This document shows positions 61,286-64,000 of a stretch of 64,000 bases of DNA, piece by piece. Under the pieces are notes generated by a model. It saw only the letters and a program-made list of their open reading frames with translations. It did no database searches and was not told the origin of the DNA. Both the position numbers and the translations under genes were made by a program. The number at the start of each line of letters is the position of its first letter. Position 1 is the first letter of the stretch. The DNA is from Paraburkholderia acidipaludis NBRC 101816 (GTDB lineage Bacteria; Pseudomonadota; Gammaproteobacteria; Burkholderiales; Burkholderiaceae). The stretch is from the NCBI RefSeq assembly GCF_000684975.1, contig NZ_BAXZ01000018.1, positions 1 through 64,000 of the forward strand, read 5' to 3'.

Positions 61286-62269
61286 TCAGGTCTCCGAGAT
61301 AATTCGGCGGTGTACCGCCATGTCGATATTGGCGCCGCTGATCAGGACAACGATGGGGCCGCCCTGCTCTTCCGCACGCTCCGCGCCGGCAATGCGTCCA
61401 TCCAGCAGCGCCGCGATGCCCACGGCGCCCGCGCCTTCCACCACGAGGCGCTCTTGGCGATACGCATGAACGATGCCGCGCGCGATGGAAGGCTCGTCGA
61501 GCAGGATCACGTCGTCGGCAAGCGCACGCGTGAGCGAGAACGTATGACGGTTGTCCAGACCGATGCCGCCGCCCAGCGAGTCCGCGAGCGTCGGCACTTC
61601 TTCGACCTCGATGGGCTGCCCCGCCGCGAGACTCGCATGCATGGCCGCGCCGCGCGCCATCGAAACGCCGATGGCCGCGATCGAAGGACGGATCGCCTTC
61701 GCCGCAAAGGCAACGCCGCTGAAAAGGCCGCCGCCCGAAAGCGGTACGACGAGCGTGGCGGCATCGGGCAGCGCCTCGAGCACTTCGAGGGCGATCGTCG
61801 CCTGCCCCGCAATCACGCGCGCGTCGTCGAACGGCGGCACGAACGCATAACCTTCTTCGCTCGCGAGGCGCTGCGCTTCGATCTGCGCGTCGTCCTGGCT
61901 CCGGCCCGCGATCACGACGCGCGCGCCGAGCGCCGCCACGGCATCGACCTTGTTGCGCGGCACGAGCGAGGACATGCAGACGGCGGCCTCGATGCCGAGC
62001 GCGCGCGCGGCATAGGCGAGCGCGCGGCCGTGATTGCCGGTCGAAGCCGTGACCACGCGCGTCACGCCGGTTTCGGCGAGTTGGGCGACGGCATTGGTCG
62101 CGCCGCGCAGCTTGAAACTGCCCGTCGGTTGAACGGTTTCGAGCTTGAGATAAACCGGTGCGCCCGCGTGCGCGGACAAGGACGGCGACGCCACGAGCGG
62201 CGTGTGGGCCGCGCGACCGGCGAGGCGCTGGCGGGCCCGATAAACGTCGGCAAGCGAAAGCGATGACAT
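61286..62269 (-). CDS. eutB: EutB, threonine-dehydratase-like enzyme of hydroxyectoine use
   Basis: A 327-residue PLP fold-type II enzyme. The PLP lysine is in PTGSFKLRGATNA, STGNHGRALAYAA binds the cofactor phosphate side, and PLSGGGLFSGVA is the glycine loop. EutB is the hydroxyectoine-specific dehydratase-like enzyme of ectoine clusters and pairs with EutC. I take ATG 62269; a GTG three codons upstream (62278) is equally possible. Its leader (62270-62387) contains two spaced repeats likely bound by EnuR. Confidence 0.88.
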   Translation of the reverse strand: MSSLSLADVYRARQRLAGRAAHTPLVASPSLSAHAGAPVYLKLETVQPTGSFKLRGATNAVAQLAETGVTRVVTASTGNHGRALAYAARALGIEAAVCMSSLVPRNKVDAVAALGARVVIAGRSQDDAQIEAQRLASEEGYAFVPPFDDARVIAGQATIALEVLEALPDAATLVVPLSGGGLFSGVAFAAKAIRPSIAAIGVSMARGAAMHASLAAGQPIEVEEVPTLADSLGGGIGLDNRHTFSLTRALADDVILLDEPSIARGIVHAYRQERLVVEGAGAVGIAALLDGRIAGAERAEEQGGPIVVLISGANIDMAVHRRIISET

Positions 62270-62306
62270 GAAACGCACATTCCGTAGCTGATGCTGTGCG
62301 AACCAG

Positions 62307-62338
62307 TCTAATGTTCCAAAACGGCGTTTCTAATGTCC
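62307..62338. promoter_or_regulatory. Candidate EnuR operator: two direct repeats before eutB
   Basis: TCTAATGTTCC (62307-62317) and TCTAATGTCC (62329-62338) recur 22 bases apart, about two helical turns, between enuR and eutB. GabR/MocR regulators bind pairs of direct repeats. The repeats are seen; binding by EnuR is inferred. Confidence 0.5.
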
Positions 62339-62387
62339 TGGTACAATTCGCGCCGCGCTTCGCGAGCCCTGTCGCGATGGCGCCTGC

Positions 62388-63800
62388 TCAGACAAAGTCG
62401 TTCACGTGCGGATACTGCTCGAAGACGCCGGCTATGGTCTCGAGCGCGTTGCGGCACGCCGTGTCGCCCACCTCCGCGCCAAGGCTGATCCGCACCGCGT
62501 TGGGCCGCTGCGTGCCGCCCACGAGAAACGGGTCGGGCGAGGTCACGGCGATCTGCCGCTTGCGCAGCTCGCGCACAACGCGGTCGGCCTGCCAGTAATC
62601 CGGCACGCGCAGCCAGGCCGAGGGCGCATTCGCATGCGCGCCCAGCACGTACTCGCCCAACACCGCGCGCACCATCGCCTGGCGTGCGGCGAGCCGTTCG
62701 CGCTGCAGCGCCACGAGCCGGCGCGCGGTGCCGTCCGTGATCCAGCGCGCGGCGATCTCGGCAACCGGCGAGGTGGCCATCCAGCTGGTCACGCGCAGCA
62801 CGCTTTCGGCTCGCAGCGCGAGCCGGCGCGGCACGGCCAGATAGCCGGTGCGCAGGCCCGTCAGCACGGACTTCGTCATACTCGTGCAGTAGAACGCAAG
62901 CTCCGGGATCAGGCTCGCGATGGGCGTGCAGGTTTGCGCCGGCAGCGCGCCATACACGTCGTCCTCGATCACGTACACACCATAGCGCTGCGCGATGCGC
63001 GCGATCGCGCGGCGCCGCGAATCGGGCATCACGGACATCGTGGGATTGTTGAAAGTCGGCGTGCAAACGAGCGCGCTCACACGCTCGCTGTCGCACATCT
63101 CTTCGAAATGTTCGGGACGGATGCCATGCTCGTCGATCTCGAGCCCCTTGAGCGTAAAGCCAAGCACGTTCGCAAGGCCGATCACGCCATGATCCGTGAG
63201 GCTCTCGCAGAGCACCGTGTCGCCGGGCCCGACCGTGGAGGCCAGCGCGAGGAAAATGCCCTGGGCCGCACCGTTGGTAACAAGCAGCGTCTCGGGGCTG
63301 GCCGGCATGTTCAGCGAACCTAACCATGCCGCGCCCGCCTGGCGATGGTGCTCGAAGCCGGCGATGGGGCGGAACGAGCGGATCCACGGCTGATCGTCGA
63401 GCGTGGCGAGCTGGGCGCAGACGTCGCGCCAGGCCGCATCGTGCTGGGGCGTGTGGACGATGCGCGCGATCGAGAAGTCGACGATCTCGCGCTCCGCGGT
63501 ATCGAGTATGTAATTCGACATCGCCTCCGTCACGCGCGCCGCGACGAAGCTGCCGCGCCCCACCTCGCAACGGATCAGCCCCTGCCTTTCAAGCTCCTTA
63601 TAGGCGTTGGTCACCGTCTGCACGCTGATGCCAAGCTCGGCGGCCACCTCGCGCTGCGGCGCAAGCCGCATGCCCGCGGCCAGCGCACCGTTCTCGATGT
63701 CCAGCGTGATCGCCTTCACGAGCCGCTTGTACTTCGATTCCGCGCCATGCGCGGCGCCGACCGCTTCGCGCCACTCTTTGGAAACCTTCGCCCGCGCCAT
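62388..63800 (-). CDS. enuR: MocR/GabR-type regulator EnuR
   Basis: A 470-residue repressor. The N-terminal GntR winged helix spans about 20-90 (PQREVAAELGISVQTVTNAY, then RQGLIRCEVGRGSFVA). A linker leads to an aminotransferase-like domain with the PLP lysine in CTSMTKSVLTGLRTGYLA and VIEDDVYGAL. EnuR binds pathway intermediates (N-acetyl-DABA or DABA) through PLP and derepresses ectoine genes. The start at 63800 has a strong GGAGGAG-type ribosome site; the frame extends to 63989. It heads the operon, 118 bases before eutB. Confidence 0.92.
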   Translation of the reverse strand: MARAKVSKEWREAVGAAHGAESKYKRLVKAITLDIENGALAAGMRLAPQREVAAELGISVQTVTNAYKELERQGLIRCEVGRGSFVAARVTEAMSNYILDTAEREIVDFSIARIVHTPQHDAAWRDVCAQLATLDDQPWIRSFRPIAGFEHHRQAGAAWLGSLNMPASPETLLVTNGAAQGIFLALASTVGPGDTVLCESLTDHGVIGLANVLGFTLKGLEIDEHGIRPEHFEEMCDSERVSALVCTPTFNNPTMSVMPDSRRRAIARIAQRYGVYVIEDDVYGALPAQTCTPIASLIPELAFYCTSMTKSVLTGLRTGYLAVPRRLALRAESVLRVTSWMATSPVAEIAARWITDGTARRLVALQRERLAARQAMVRAVLGEYVLGAHANAPSAWLRVPDYWQADRVVRELRKRQIAVTSPDPFLVGGTQRPNAVRISLGAEVGDTACRNALETIAGVFEQYPHVNDFV

Positions 63801-63844
63801 CTCCGCCCTCTCCTCCTTCCTCAGCCGACATGGTCGCTCAAAAA

Positions 63845-63865
63845 GGACCGGGAAAATAATTGTCC
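63845..63865. promoter_or_regulatory. Inverted GGAC...GTCC element upstream of enuR
   Basis: GGACCGGG and AATTGTCC face each other across an AT-rich centre, 45-65 bases upstream of the enuR start. On the minus strand it reads GGACAATTATT, similar to the GGACATTAGA boxes before eutB, so it may be an autoregulatory EnuR site. The sequence match is short. Confidence 0.35.
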
Positions 63866-64000
63866 TAGTGCAAGCGTCAACAAAAAATGGCTTTGTATGC
63901 TGCGCCGATCGCTGCTGCCAAAGCCTTGTGTGGCGGGCCTTGTGCGGCAGGGATTTCCCGGTGCCGGGAGCGGTTTTCCGGCACCGCAACCGCTACCAGC

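Noticed and set aside
1..64000. tRNA or rRNA genes, integrase or insertion sequence as island markers
   Set aside because: None recognised on either strand; island boundaries are inferred only from repeats, truncated genes and base composition.

Overview
The window looks like a high-GC Burkholderiaceae chromosome (Paraburkholderia, Caballeronia or Burkholderia). The grounds are the DUF4148, DUF746 and DUF1488 families, the type VI secretion (T6SS) gene set and an ectoine-catabolism cluster of the proteobacterial type. The genus is inferred; no rRNA or housekeeping marker is present.

Layout. (1) 0-7.9 kb is ordinary chromosome: a LysR regulator, a DUF4148 secreted protein with a perfect inverted repeat in its leader, an SDR divergent from a GlxA-type regulator, a degraded SDR tail, a small DUF protein, YaiI/DUF188, the DEAD-box helicase DbpA and a single-chain dihydroxyacetone kinase. 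(2) 7.9-16.8 kb is a defence island. A 1.1 kb repeat-bearing region without clear genes is followed by a four-gene operon (8942-16488): MukF-like kleisin, MukE-like KITE protein, full-length MukB-like SMC, and a Toprim protein of the JetD type. This is a Wadjet/MksBEFG-class anti-plasmid system whose SMC core looks like true MukBEF. It ends beside a truncated tyrosine-phosphatase gene.

(3) 17-50 kb is a T6SS locus. A long minus-strand block runs vgrG, a peptidoglycan-hydrolase effector, a group of small secreted (candidate immunity) proteins, a membrane protein, tssM, a 41-codon microORF, tssF, tssG, tssJ, an OmpA lipoprotein and a DUF746 protein. A plus-strand block carries a second tssC, tssK, tssL, tssE and a PAAR gene. 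Then come a four-repeat zinc-ribbon gene, tssA, tssC and tssB on the minus strand. A last plus-strand block has a second tssL, an IcmF-OmpA chimera, hcp and a clpV cut off inside its first AAA domain. All thirteen core genes are represented, but clpV is broken, so contraction and recycling would need a ClpV from elsewhere.

(4) 50.3-54.3 kb holds small stress-type proteins, a prolyl-4-hydroxylase-like dioxygenase, a lipoprotein hydrolase and a ProP-type MFS transporter. (5) 54.5-63.8 kb is an ectoine/5-hydroxyectoine catabolic operon on the minus strand: enuR, eutB, eutC, doeA, doeB, doeX, a semialdehyde dehydrogenase and a doeD-like transaminase. It is separated from the convergent MFS gene by strong terminators. 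The encoded route runs from ectoine ring opening through N-acetyl-diaminobutyrate and diaminobutyrate to aspartate semialdehyde and then aspartate. EnuR is the expected repressor.
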